Assembly: GCF_026343295.1 (NCBI RefSeq)
Contig: NZ_JAPELY010000001.1
Span: 2,666,001-2,730,000, forward strand
Length of the DNA stretch: 64,000 nucleotides
Direction: 5' to 3'
Source of the DNA: Streptomyces sp. NBC_00083
GTDB taxonomy: Bacteria; Actinomycetota; Actinomycetes; Streptomycetales; Streptomycetaceae
A program made the position numbers and the translations under genes. This document shows, piece by piece, positions 33,545-41,809 of this stretch. Position 1 is the stretch's first letter; the number at the start of each line of letters is the position of its first letter. The notes below the pieces were generated by a model. That model saw only the letters and a list, made by a program, of their open reading frames with translations, ran no database searches and had not been told where the DNA came from.

Positions 33545-34408
33545 ATGACGGAGCACGCCGAGGAGTTCGAGGCCCACCGTCCGGTGCTGACCGGGCTCGC
33601 CTACCGGCTGCTCGGTTCCCTGTGGGACGCCGAGGACGTCGTCCAGGACGCCTATCTGCGGTGGAGCCGGGTCGACCGCTCCGAGATCCGCGACGCCCGC
33701 GGCTTCCTCATCACCGTCACGTCCCGGCTCGCCATCGACCAGCTGCGCTCGGCGCGGGTGACCCGCGAGGCCTACGTCGGGCCGTGGCTGCCCGAACCCG
33801 TCGCCACCGACGCGCTCGGCCCGCTCGACACCGCCGAACTGCGCGACACCGTCTCCTACGCCACGGTCCACCTCATGGAGCGCCTCACCCCGCCGGAGCG
33901 CGCCGTGTTCGTGCTGCGCGAGGCGTTCCAGCTCCCGTACGAGGAGATCGCCTCCATCGTCGAGGCGAGCGTCGCCAACTGCCGCCAGATGTACAGCAGG
34001 GCGGGGCGCCACCTCGCCGCGGGCCGCGACCGCTTCCCGCTCTCCGACGACGAACACGCCAAGCTGCTCACCCGCTTCCTCGAAGCCGCCCGGGGCGGCG
34101 ACCTCGCCGCGCTCACCGAGCTGCTCGCCGAGGACGTCGTCGCGTGGAGCGACGGCGGCGGCAAGGTCACCGCCGCGCGCCGCCCGGTCACCGGCCGCAC
34201 CAAGGTGCTGGCCCTCATCACCGGACTCCTCGACCGGTACGAGATCGAGGCCTTCGACGTCCTCGACGTCAACGGTGCCCCCGCCCTCGCCGTCACCGCC
34301 GACGGGCAGCGCCAGGTCGCCCTGCTCGGCCTCCGCGACGGCCGGATCGAGGCCGTCTACACCATGCGCAACCCCGACAAGCTCAGCCGCCTCTTCGCGG
34401 GGTCCTGA
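33545..34408 (+). CDS. ECF sigma factor, SigJ family, with SnoaL-like tail
   Basis: 287 residues. Region 2 is LTGLAYRLLGSLWDAEDVVQDAYLRW with DARGFLITVTSRLAIDQLRS, and region 4 is LMERLTPPERAVFVLREAFQLPYEEIASIVEASVANCRQMYSRAGRHL. After about residue 170 comes a SnoaL/NTF2-like domain (LLTRFLEAARGGDLAALTELLAEDVVAWSDGGG), as in SigJ/ECF41 factors, where the extra domain governs activity in cis instead of an anti-sigma factor. The ATG at 33545 follows GGGAG. ECF41 genes are often beside a carboxymuconolactone decarboxylase or oxidoreductase target; here the neighbours are acyl-CoA ligases. Confidence 0.92.
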   Translation: MTEHAEEFEAHRPVLTGLAYRLLGSLWDAEDVVQDAYLRWSRVDRSEIRDARGFLITVTSRLAIDQLRSARVTREAYVGPWLPEPVATDALGPLDTAELRDTVSYATVHLMERLTPPERAVFVLREAFQLPYEEIASIVEASVANCRQMYSRAGRHLAAGRDRFPLSDDEHAKLLTRFLEAARGGDLAALTELLAEDVVAWSDGGGKVTAARRPVTGRTKVLALITGLLDRYEIEAFDVLDVNGAPALAVTADGQRQVALLGLRDGRIEAVYTMRNPDKLSRLFAGS

Positions 34409-34477
34409 CGCCCGCACCGGCCGCGCGCGCACCGCGCGCACCTTGACCCCGGGCACCGGGCCGCCCAGGATCCAGCC

Positions 34478-35968
34478 ATGGACGAGGTACGCAGCAGCAC
34501 CGTCGACGGCATCGTGCGCCGCAGCGCCCGCCGCACCCCCGAGCGCACCGCACTGCGGTACGCGGACCGCACCTGGAGCTACGCCGAACTGGACGCGGCC
34601 GTCTCCGCCGCGGCCGCCTTCCTCACCGCCCGGGGGCTCGCCAAGGGCGACCGGGTCGCCGCCTACGGACACAACTCCGACGCCTACCTCATCGCCTTCC
34701 TCGGCTGCGCCCGAGCCGGGCTCATTCATGTCCCGGTCAACCAGCACCTCACCGGCGGCGATCTGACGTACATCCTGGAGCAGTCAGGCGCCGCCCTCGT
34801 CCTCGCCGACCCCGCCCTCGCGGACCGCGTGCCCGCGGGAGTGCCCGTGGTCCCGCTGCGCGACGGGGCGGGCTCACTGCTCGCGGCGGCAACCGAGCCG
34901 GTCGCGTACGCAGGCGAGGGCGAGGCCGGCGACGTCGTCCAGCTGCTCTACACCTCCGGCACCACCGCGCAGCCCAAGGGCGCGATGATGACGCACCGCG
35001 CCCTCGTCCACGCGTACGTCTCGGCCATCACGGCGCTCGACCTGCGCGCCGGTGACCGGCCCGTGCACGCGCTGCCGCTCTACCACTCGGCGCAGACCCA
35101 CGTCTTCCTGCTGCCCTACCTCGCGCTGGGCGCCGACAACACCCTCCTCGACGCGCCGGACGCGGGCCGGATCCTCGACCTGGTGGAGGCGGGCCGCGCC
35201 GACTCGTTCTTCGCGCCGCCCACCGTGTGGATCGCCATCGCCGCGCACCCCGGCTTCGCCGAACGGGACCTCGGCGGACTGCGCAAGGCGTACTACGGGG
35301 CCTCGGTCATGCCTGTCCCGGTCCTGGAGCGGCTGCGCGCACGGCTGCCGCACCTGGCCTTCTACAACTGCTTCGGGCAGAGCGAGATCGGGCCGCTCGC
35401 CACGGTGCTCGGGCCCGACGAGCACGAGGGGCGCCTCGACTCGTGCGGGCGCCCCGTGCTGTTCGTCGAGGCGAGGGTCGTCGACGAGAGCGGCGAGGAG
35501 GTGCCCGACGGCACGGCGGGTGAAGTGGTCTACCGCTCACCGCAGTTGTGCGAGGGGTACTGGGACAAGCCGACCGAGACCGATGAGGCCTTCCGCGACG
35601 GCTGGTTCCACTCCGGCGACCTCGCGGTGCGCGACCGCGAGGGCTACTTCACCGTCGTAGACCGGGTGAAGGACGTGATCAACTCCGGGGGCGTGCTCAT
35701 CGCCTCGCGCCAGGTGGAGGACGCGCTCTACACCCATCCTGCGGTCGCCGAGGCCGCCGTCGTGGGGCTGCCCGACGAGCGCTGGATCGAGGCGGTCACC
35801 GCGTTCGTGGTCCGCTCCGGCGAGGTGACGCAGGATCAGCTCATCGCGCACGCCCGCGCCTCGCTCGCCGCGTTCAAGGCCCCCAAGCGGGTGGTGTTCG
35901 TGGACGAGCTGCCGCGCAACGCCAGCGGGAAGATCCTCAAGCGGGAGCTGCGCGACCGGTTCGCCTGA
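34478..35968 (+). CDS. Acyl-CoA synthetase (FadD family)
   Basis: 496-residue ATP-dependent acyl-CoA ligase. The ATP loop YTSGTTAQPKGAMMTHR lies near residue 155; NCFGQSEIGPLATVL is the aromatic/T-E motif; SGDLAVRDREGYFTVVDRVKDVINSGGVLI is the hinge region; the last lysine is in PRNASGKILKRELRDRF. Third acyl-CoA ligase type in this 10-kb region. ATG at 34478, 69 bases after the sigma factor gene; the two may be co-transcribed. Convergent with the phenylacetate-CoA ligase gene. Substrate unknown. Confidence 0.9.
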   Translation: MDEVRSSTVDGIVRRSARRTPERTALRYADRTWSYAELDAAVSAAAAFLTARGLAKGDRVAAYGHNSDAYLIAFLGCARAGLIHVPVNQHLTGGDLTYILEQSGAALVLADPALADRVPAGVPVVPLRDGAGSLLAAATEPVAYAGEGEAGDVVQLLYTSGTTAQPKGAMMTHRALVHAYVSAITALDLRAGDRPVHALPLYHSAQTHVFLLPYLALGADNTLLDAPDAGRILDLVEAGRADSFFAPPTVWIAIAAHPGFAERDLGGLRKAYYGASVMPVPVLERLRARLPHLAFYNCFGQSEIGPLATVLGPDEHEGRLDSCGRPVLFVEARVVDESGEEVPDGTAGEVVYRSPQLCEGYWDKPTETDEAFRDGWFHSGDLAVRDREGYFTVVDRVKDVINSGGVLIASRQVEDALYTHPAVAEAAVVGLPDERWIEAVTAFVVRSGEVTQDQLIAHARASLAAFKAPKRVVFVDELPRNASGKILKRELRDRFA

Positions 35969-36009
35969 ACACCCCTGCGCAGAGGGGAGGGCGGACCTGC
36001 CGTGCGGGC

Positions 36010-37302
36010 TCAGTCCTTCTGCTCGCGCAGGTCCACGATGCGCTTGAACTTGCCCACCGAGCGCTCGATGGTCTCGGGATCGACGACCTCCACGTCGACG
36101 GAGACACCGATCCCGTCCTTGACCGCCGTCACGATCGAGCGGGCGGCGGCGTCGCGCTGCTCGCGCGCCATGTCCGCGCGGGCCTCCACCCGGACCGTCA
36201 GCGCGTCGAGCCGGCCCTGGCGGGTCAGCCGCAGCTGGAAGTGCGGGGCGAGGCCCGGCGTGCGCAGCACGATCTCCTCGATCTGGGTGGGGAAGAGGTT
36301 GACGCCGCGCAGGATGACCAGGTCGTCGCTGCGCCCGGTCACCTTCTCCATGCGCCTGAAGACGCGGGCGGTGCCGGGCAGCAGCCGCGTCAGATCCCTG
36401 GTCCGGTAGCGGATCACCGGCATCGCCTCCTTGGTGAGGGAGGTGAAGACGAGCTCGCCGCGCTCCCCGTCCGGCAGGACCTCGCCGGTGACCGGGTCCA
36501 CGACCTCCGGATAGAAGTGGTCCTCCCAGATGTGCAGGCCGTCCTTGGTCTCCACGCACTCCTGCGCCACGCCCGGACCCATGACCTCGGAGAGGCCGTA
36601 GATGTCGACCGCGTCGATGGCGAACCGCTCCTCGATCTCGCGGCGCATCTCCTGCGTCCACGGCTCGGCGCCGAAGATGCCCACCTTGAGCGAGGTGGTC
36701 CGCGGGTCGACGCCCTGGCGCTCGAACTCGTCGAGCAGGGTCAGCATGTAGGACGGGGTGACCATGATGATCTCGGGGCGGAAGTCCTGGATCAGCTGGA
36801 CCTGACGTGCCGTCATGCCGCCGGACGCGGGGATCACCGTGCAGCCGAGCCGTTCGGCGCCGTAGTGCGCGCCGAGGCCGCCGGTGAACAGGCCGTATCC
36901 GTACGCCACATGGACCTTGTGGCCGGGCCTGCCGCCCGCCGCGCGAATGGAGCGGGCCACGACGTCGGCCCAGGTGTCCAGGTCGCGCTGGGTGTAGCCG
37001 ACGACGGTGGGCCGGCCCGTGGTGCCGCTGGAGGCGTGGATCCTGCGGATGTCGCTCTCGGGGACCGCGAACATCCCGAACGGGTAGTGGTCGCGCAGAT
37101 CGGATTTGGCGGTGAACGGGAAGCGGGCGAGATCGGCGAGCGAGGCACAGTCCTCGGGCCGCAGGCCCGCGTCGTCGAAGGCCTTCCGGTAGAACCCCAC
37201 ATTGTCGTAGGCATGGCGCAGGCAGGCGCGCAAGCGGTCGAGCTGCAGGGCTTCGAGCTCCGGTCGGCTCAGCCGCTCCGCCTCGTCCAGCAGGGGTGCC
37301 AT
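36010..37302 (-). CDS. paaK: Phenylacetate-CoA ligase
   Basis: 430-residue aryl-CoA ligase that activates phenylacetate with ATP and CoA. Typical PaaK landmarks: ARFPFTAKSDLRDHYPFGMFAV, the ATP loop HASSGTTGRPTVVGYT, YGYGLFTGGLGAHYGAE, VDIYGLSEVMGPGVAQEC and RSDDLVILRGVNLFPTQIEE, with SVGKFKRIVDLRE at the end. The length matches PaaK. The oxygenase genes paaABCDE are not in the window. The upstream gap carries a 20-base palindrome at 37350 of the type bound by the TetR-family repressor PaaR. Confidence 0.94.
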   Translation of the reverse strand: MAPLLDEAERLSRPELEALQLDRLRACLRHAYDNVGFYRKAFDDAGLRPEDCASLADLARFPFTAKSDLRDHYPFGMFAVPESDIRRIHASSGTTGRPTVVGYTQRDLDTWADVVARSIRAAGGRPGHKVHVAYGYGLFTGGLGAHYGAERLGCTVIPASGGMTARQVQLIQDFRPEIIMVTPSYMLTLLDEFERQGVDPRTTSLKVGIFGAEPWTQEMRREIEERFAIDAVDIYGLSEVMGPGVAQECVETKDGLHIWEDHFYPEVVDPVTGEVLPDGERGELVFTSLTKEAMPVIRYRTRDLTRLLPGTARVFRRMEKVTGRSDDLVILRGVNLFPTQIEEIVLRTPGLAPHFQLRLTRQGRLDALTVRVEARADMAREQRDAAARSIVTAVKDGIGVSVDVEVVDPETIERSVGKFKRIVDLREQKD

Positions 37303-37349
37303 GGGTGCGCTCCCGTCCTCGCCCCGCCCCGCGGGGGCGACGAATTCGG

Positions 37350-37369
37350 ACGACCGATCATTCGGTCGT
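37350..37369. promoter_or_regulatory. PaaR-type palindrome upstream of paaK
   Basis: ACGACCGATCATTCGGTCGT has perfect eight-base arms (ACGACCGA/TCGGTCGT) around TCAT. It lies 48 bases before the paaK start and 141 bases before the divergent double-hydrolase gene. CGACCG/CGGTCG palindromes are the style of operator used by the TetR-family repressor PaaR; assignment is inference. Confidence 0.65.
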
Positions 37370-37509
37370 TCTGTGTCGGATCAGTAATTCAGTCGCCCGT
37401 GGGGCGCGTCAAGGCCTGTGGACAACGGGACGGCGCGGTCCCGTGCGGCGGTCGCGCCGACGGCCGGAACCGTTGCCCTCCCGGCGGGCCGGGTGTGAAG
37501 ATCATCCGT

Positions 37510-39054
37510 ATGCCCACCTTCACCAGCCACGACGGCACCCGCCTCGCCTACCGGGTGACCGGCCGCGGGGAGCCGCTCATCTGCCTCCCGGGCGGCCCGG
37601 GACGCGCCGCCACCTACCTGGGTGACCTGGGCGGCCTGGCGGAGCACCGGCGGCTGGTGCTGCTCGATCCGCGCGGCACGGGGGAGTCGGCGGTGCCGGC
37701 CGATCCGGCCTCGTACCGCTGCGACCGGCAGGTGGCCGACGTGGAGGCGCTGCGCGCCCACCTCGGCCTCGACCGCGTCGACCTGCTCGGCCACTCCGCG
37801 GGCGGGAACCTGGCCCTGCTGTACGCGGGGCGCCATCCGGACCGGGTCGGCTCGCTCGCCCTGATCACCCCCGGCACCCGTGCCGTGGACATCGACGCGG
37901 GCGAGGCCGAATGGCGCGCCGCCGTCGCGCTGCGCGCGGGCGAGCCCTGGTACGAGGCGGGCCGCGCGGCCTTCGAGGAGGTCTGGGCCGGGCGCCCGGT
38001 GAGCGAGGCGGGGGACGCCGTGAAGCCCTTCGCCTACGGGCGGTGGGACGCGGCGGCGCGGCGGCACGACGCCGCCGCCGGGTCCGAGACCAACCCCGAT
38101 GTGGCGCCCGCCTACTACGCGGAGGGCGCCTTCGACCCGCCCGTGACCCGGGCCGCGCTCGCCCGACTCGACGCGCCCGTCCTGGTCCTCGCCGCCGAGT
38201 ACGACCCGGGGCCGACGCCCGGCCGCGCGGCGGAGCTCGCCGCGCTGATGCCGCGCGCCGAACTCGCCGTCCAGTGGGGCGCGGGGCACTACCCGTGGCT
38301 CGACGACGCCGAGGGCTTCGTCCGCACCGTCGCCGCCTTCCTCGATCCGGCGGTCGCCACCGTCCGGCACACCGTCGGCGCCGGCGACGGCCGCGGCGTG
38401 CGGCTCGCCTACCGCGTCCGGGGCGAGCGGTCCGCCCCGCCCGTGATCCTCGTCCACGGCCGGGGCGGCGACAGCCGCGACTGGGACGAGATCGCCGGCC
38501 ACCTCGCGGCCACCCGCCGGGTGTACGCCCTCGACCTGCGCGGCCACGGGCTGAGCGACTGGCCGGGCCGCTACTCCTTCGAGGCGTTCCGCGACGACCT
38601 GATCGGCTTCATCACCGGGCTGGGCCTCACCGGAGCCGATGTGGTGGGCCACTCCATGGGCGGCGCCGCGGCCGCGCTGCTCGCGCAGGAGGCGCCCGGC
38701 CTCATCGGCCGGCTCGTCCTGGAGGACGTCCCGCCGCTGCTGCCACTCGATCCGCCGCGCGGCCCCGTCGAACGACCGAAGGGCCCGCTCGGCTTCGACT
38801 GGCCCGTCATCGCGGACATCAACGCCCAGCTCAACACCCCCGACCCGGCCTGGCACCGCCGCTTCGCCACCCTCACCACCGCGACCCTCGTCCTCGCGGG
38901 CGGCCCCAGGAGCCACGTGGACCAGAAGGCCCTGGCCGCCCTGGCCGGCCGCATCCCCCGGGTCCGCCTGGCCACCTTCACCACGGGCCACCTGATCCAC
39001 GAGACGGACCCGGCGGGCTTCCTGGCCGCCCTCAGGGAGTTCGGCATCGGGTGA
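37510..39054 (+). CDS. Two alpha/beta-hydrolase domains fused in one protein
   Basis: 514 residues holding two complete hydrolases in one uninterrupted frame. Domain 1 (residues 1-280): LICLPGGPGRAATYL, LLDPRGTGES, nucleophile GHSAGGN, LAAEYDPGPTPG, and histidine in GAGHYPWLDDAEG; it resembles proline iminopeptidases. Domain 2 (residues 285-514): VILVHGRGGDSRDWDEI, ALDLRGHGLSDWP, nucleophile GHSMGGAAAAL, and histidine in TTGHLIHETDPAGF. The linker is short (AVATVRHTVGAGDGRGVRLAYRV), and its start mimics the domain 1 start (GTRLAYRV). Both triads look intact. Substrates unknown. ATG at 37510; divergent from paaK. Confidence 0.88.
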   Translation: MPTFTSHDGTRLAYRVTGRGEPLICLPGGPGRAATYLGDLGGLAEHRRLVLLDPRGTGESAVPADPASYRCDRQVADVEALRAHLGLDRVDLLGHSAGGNLALLYAGRHPDRVGSLALITPGTRAVDIDAGEAEWRAAVALRAGEPWYEAGRAAFEEVWAGRPVSEAGDAVKPFAYGRWDAAARRHDAAAGSETNPDVAPAYYAEGAFDPPVTRAALARLDAPVLVLAAEYDPGPTPGRAAELAALMPRAELAVQWGAGHYPWLDDAEGFVRTVAAFLDPAVATVRHTVGAGDGRGVRLAYRVRGERSAPPVILVHGRGGDSRDWDEIAGHLAATRRVYALDLRGHGLSDWPGRYSFEAFRDDLIGFITGLGLTGADVVGHSMGGAAAALLAQEAPGLIGRLVLEDVPPLLPLDPPRGPVERPKGPLGFDWPVIADINAQLNTPDPAWHRRFATLTTATLVLAGGPRSHVDQKALAALAGRIPRVRLATFTTGHLIHETDPAGFLAALREFGIG

Positions 39055-39060
39055 CGGCCC

Positions 39061-40683
39061 TCAGCCGGCGTCCGCCTCCCTCGCCACCGTCCGTGCCCAG
39101 CGGTAGTCCGCCTTGCCGCTGGGGGAGCGCTGGATGCCGGGGGCTATCACCAGCTGGCGCGGGACCTTGTAGCCGGCGATCTTCGTACGGCAGTGGGTCT
39201 GGATCTCGTCGAGGGTGGGTTCCGGCGCGCCCTCGCGGAGCTGGACCACCGCCGCCACATGGCTGCCCCACCGTGCGTCGGGCACCCCGGCCACGAGCGC
39301 GTCGTACACGTCGGGATGCGACTTGAGGGCCTGCTCGACCTCCTCCGGGTAGACCTTCTCGCCACCGGTGTTGATGCACTGCGAGCCGCGTCCCAGGACC
39401 GTGACGATGCCGTGCTCGTCGACGGTGGCCATGTCACCGAGGAGCACCCACCGCTCCTGGCCCTTCTGGAAGAACGTCTCCGCGGTCTTCGCCGGGTCGT
39501 TGTAGTAGCCCAGCGGTACGTGTCCGCGCTGCGCCAGCCGCCCCGGCACGCCGACCGGCACCGGCTCGTGGGTGGCCGGATCGACCACCTGCGTACGCTC
39601 GTTGACCTCCAGGCGGAAGCCCTTCTCCGGACCCGAGTCGTCCGTGGCCTTGCCGTTGGACCCCGACTCGGACGAGCCGAAGTTGTTCAGGAGCAGCACG
39701 TTCGGCACCAGCGCCTGGAACTGGGCGCGTACCGTCTCCGACATGATCGCCCCGGAGGAGGAGACGCTGAACAGGGAGGACAGGTCGGTGCCCTTGAGCG
39801 GCCCGTGCAGCGCGTCGATGAGCGGCCTCAGCATGGCGTCGCCCACCAGGGACACACTGGACACCCGCTCCTTCTCTATGGTGCGCAGCACCTCCTCCGG
39901 CGCGTATTTGCGGTGGATGACCACACGCTGCCCGTAGTTGAAGGCGATGAACGAGGTCAGCGTCGAGGTGCCGTGCATCAGCGGAGGCGCCGGGAAGAAG
40001 GTGAGTCCCGCGCCGCCCTTGGCGACCCGCTCGGCCAGCTCCTGTGGCCGCTTCACCGGCTCGCCCGCCGGCTCTCCGCCGAACAGCCCGGCGAAGAACA
40101 GGTCCTCCTGACGCCACATCACCCCCTTCGGCATGCCCGTGGTGCCGCCGGTGTAGATGATGAACAGGTCGTCCGCGGAGCGCGGCGCGAACCCCCGCTC
40201 CGGGGAACCCGCCGCCTCGGCCTCGGCGAACGGCGTCACGTCGAGCGGCGGCGCGCCGTCCGGCACCTGGCCCACCCGGACCAGGTGGCGCAGCTTGTCG
40301 GCCCGGGGCAGGGCGCCCGCCACCCGCTCGGTGAACTCCGCCTCGAAGACGAGCCCGGCCAGATCGGCGTCCCGGTAGAGGTAGACCAACTCCTCTTCCA
40401 CGTACCGGTAGTTGACGTTGACCGGGACCAGGCGCGCCTTGAGCGCGGCGAGCACCGTCTGGAGGTATTCGACGCCGTTGTAGAGGTGCAGCCCCAGGTG
40501 CTCTCCGGGTTTCAGTCCGGCGTCGATCAGATGGTGCGCCAGCCGGTTGGCGGCCTCGTCGAGGCCGCGGTAGGTCAGACGGCGCTCCGCGCCCGTCCCG
40601 GGATGGTCGACGTACACGAGCGCTTCGCGGTCCGGGACCACGTCGACGACGGACTCGAACAGGTCGGCAAGGTTGTACTCCAC
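39061..40683 (-). CDS. Acyl-CoA synthetase, FadD19-like
   Basis: 540-residue ATP-dependent CoA ligase. It follows mycobacterial FadD19 (Rv3515c, steroid side-chain CoA ligase) closely in memory: NLADLFESVVDVVPDREALVY, ANRLAHHLIDAGLKPGEH, VNVNYRYVEEELVYLYRDADL, AAGSPERGFAPRSADDLFIIYTGGTTG (ATP loop), GVMWRQEDLFFAGLFGG, SINTGGEKVYPEEVE-like end motifs and SPSGKADYRWAR with the catalytic lysine. The GTG at 40683 (MEYNLADL) is preferred over the ATG at 40686, which is one base from AGGAGG. It ends six bases from the double-hydrolase gene and is divergent from the EchA operon, sharing its regulatory region. Confidence 0.9.
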   Translation of the reverse strand: MEYNLADLFESVVDVVPDREALVYVDHPGTGAERRLTYRGLDEAANRLAHHLIDAGLKPGEHLGLHLYNGVEYLQTVLAALKARLVPVNVNYRYVEEELVYLYRDADLAGLVFEAEFTERVAGALPRADKLRHLVRVGQVPDGAPPLDVTPFAEAEAAGSPERGFAPRSADDLFIIYTGGTTGMPKGVMWRQEDLFFAGLFGGEPAGEPVKRPQELAERVAKGGAGLTFFPAPPLMHGTSTLTSFIAFNYGQRVVIHRKYAPEEVLRTIEKERVSSVSLVGDAMLRPLIDALHGPLKGTDLSSLFSVSSSGAIMSETVRAQFQALVPNVLLLNNFGSSESGSNGKATDDSGPEKGFRLEVNERTQVVDPATHEPVPVGVPGRLAQRGHVPLGYYNDPAKTAETFFQKGQERWVLLGDMATVDEHGIVTVLGRGSQCINTGGEKVYPEEVEQALKSHPDVYDALVAGVPDARWGSHVAAVVQLREGAPEPTLDEIQTHCRTKIAGYKVPRQLVIAPGIQRSPSGKADYRWARTVAREADAG

Positions 40684-40765
40684 CATTCCTCCTGACACCG
40701 GCCCCGACTGACTCGGGGGTCATCAGAGCAAAGCCGTGCACAACTGGGAAGGGGTGCCGCAGAAG

Positions 40766-40788
40766 AAAACTGACTGTCTGTCAGAAAA
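40766..40788. promoter_or_regulatory. AAAACTGA-N7-TCAGAAAA element, site B
   Basis: AAAACTGA (40766-40773), CTGTCTG, TCAGAAAA (40781-40788). All 16 outer bases and the spacing are the same as at 30714. Here the core is a fuller palindrome, CTGAC-N5-GTCAG. It lies midway between the FadD19-like and EchA-like starts, 83 and 62 bases from each, so it can control both. Confidence 0.78.
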
Positions 40789-40812
40789 CTATTGAACTGC
40801 CGCCGCCACTAC

Positions 40813-40826
40813 TGCAACCTGTTCTA
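40813..40826 (+). promoter_or_regulatory. KstR-like operator before the EchA-DUF35-thiolase operon
   Basis: TGCAACCTGTTCTA fits T-N2-AAC-N2-GTT-N2-A at every fixed base, though its arms are less symmetrical than the sites at 5616 and 15190. It lies 24 bases before the ATG at 40850, near the expected transcription start. In M. tuberculosis the homologous echA19/fadD19 region belongs to the KstR regulon. Confidence 0.68.
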
Positions 40827-40849
40827 GGTCTTGAGACGGGAGGACGGCA

Positions 40850-41650
40850 ATGGGCGGTACGGAACACCTCGACGTACGGCGCGAAGGCGCCACGCTGGTG
40901 CTCACCCTGAACCGGCCGGAGGCGAAGAACGCGCTTTCGCTGCCGCTGCTGGTGGGGCTGTACGACGGCTGGCTGGAGGCCGACGCGGACGACTCGATCC
41001 GCTCGGTCGTCCTCACCGGAGCCGGTGGCGACTTCTGCGCGGGCATGGACCTCAAGGCCCTCGCGGGCCGGGGCATGGCCGGCGAGGAGTACCGGGACCG
41101 GCTCAAGGCCGACCCCGAACTGCACTGGAAGGCGATGCTGCGCAACCACCGGCCCCGTAAACCCGTGATCGCGGCGGTCGAGGGGTACTGCGTGGCCGGC
41201 GGCACCGAGATCCTCCAGGGCACCGACATCCGCGTGGCGGGGGAGGGCGCCACGTTCGGCCTCTTCGAGGTGAAGCGCGGGCTCTTCCCCATCGGGGGCT
41301 CCACGGTGCGCCTCCAGCACCAGATTCCGCGGACGCACGCCCTGGAGATGCTGCTCACCGGGCGGCCGTACAGCGCACGGGAAGCGGCGGGCATCGGGTT
41401 GATCGGGAGCGTCGTGCCGGACGGGACCGCGCTCGACCGGGCCCTGGAGATCGCCGAGCGGGTCAACGCGTGCGGGCCGCTGGCGGTCGAGGCGGTGAAG
41501 GCGTGCGTGTACGACACGGCGTCCATGAGCGAGGCGGAGGGGCTCGCGGCGGAACTGGAACGGGGGTGGCCGGTCTTCGCCACGGCGGACGCGAAGGAGG
41601 GGGCGCTGGCCTTCACGGAGAAGCGGACGCCGGTCTACCGGCGGGCCTGA
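40850..41650 (+). CDS. Enoyl-CoA hydratase/isomerase family protein, EchA19-like
   Basis: 266-residue crotonase-fold enzyme. The oxyanion-hole stretches are NRPEAKNALS and GAGGDFCAGMDLKAL; the active-site helix is VEGYCVAGGTEILQGTDIRVAGEGATFGLFEVKRGLFPIGG, with a glutamate in FEVKRG where the catalytic one is expected. Probable reaction: hydration of an enoyl-CoA made by an acyl-CoA dehydrogenase. In style and place it corresponds to mycobacterial EchA19 (Rv3516). First gene of a four-gene run; ATG with GGGAGGA upstream. Two operators precede it. Confidence 0.9.
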   Translation: MGGTEHLDVRREGATLVLTLNRPEAKNALSLPLLVGLYDGWLEADADDSIRSVVLTGAGGDFCAGMDLKALAGRGMAGEEYRDRLKADPELHWKAMLRNHRPRKPVIAAVEGYCVAGGTEILQGTDIRVAGEGATFGLFEVKRGLFPIGGSTVRLQHQIPRTHALEMLLTGRPYSAREAAGIGLIGSVVPDGTALDRALEIAERVNACGPLAVEAVKACVYDTASMSEAEGLAAELERGWPVFATADAKEGALAFTEKRTPVYRRA

Positions 41651-41715
41651 GGCCGCCCGCCCCGCCCCTGGCCGCGGCCCTCCGGGTCCGGGGGCGGGGG
41701 CGGTCGGTGGAACGC

Positions 41716-41778
41716 GGGGCGCGCCCCGGACCCCCTTCGCGCCGTGACGGCGCTCGTCCCCACACGCCGGACGGGCCG
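41716..41778. repeat. Degenerate copy of the interspersed repeat
   Basis: GGGGCGCGCCCCGGACCCCC, then GCGCCGTGACGGCGC, then CTCGTCCCCACACGCCGG and ACGGGCC. It keeps the order of the block at 708 with several changes, most of them preserving the small hairpins. Unlike the other copies it lies inside an operon, between the EchA-like and DUF35 genes, which are otherwise parallel. Confidence 0.65.
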
Positions 41779-41809
41779 TAGGTGGCCCGAGACCCAAGGA
41801 GTTGGCCCC

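Noticed and set aside
37510..39054. Double hydrolase as two genes with a frameshift
   Set aside because: Both domains are in one frame with no stop or start signal at the linker, so fusion is the simpler reading.
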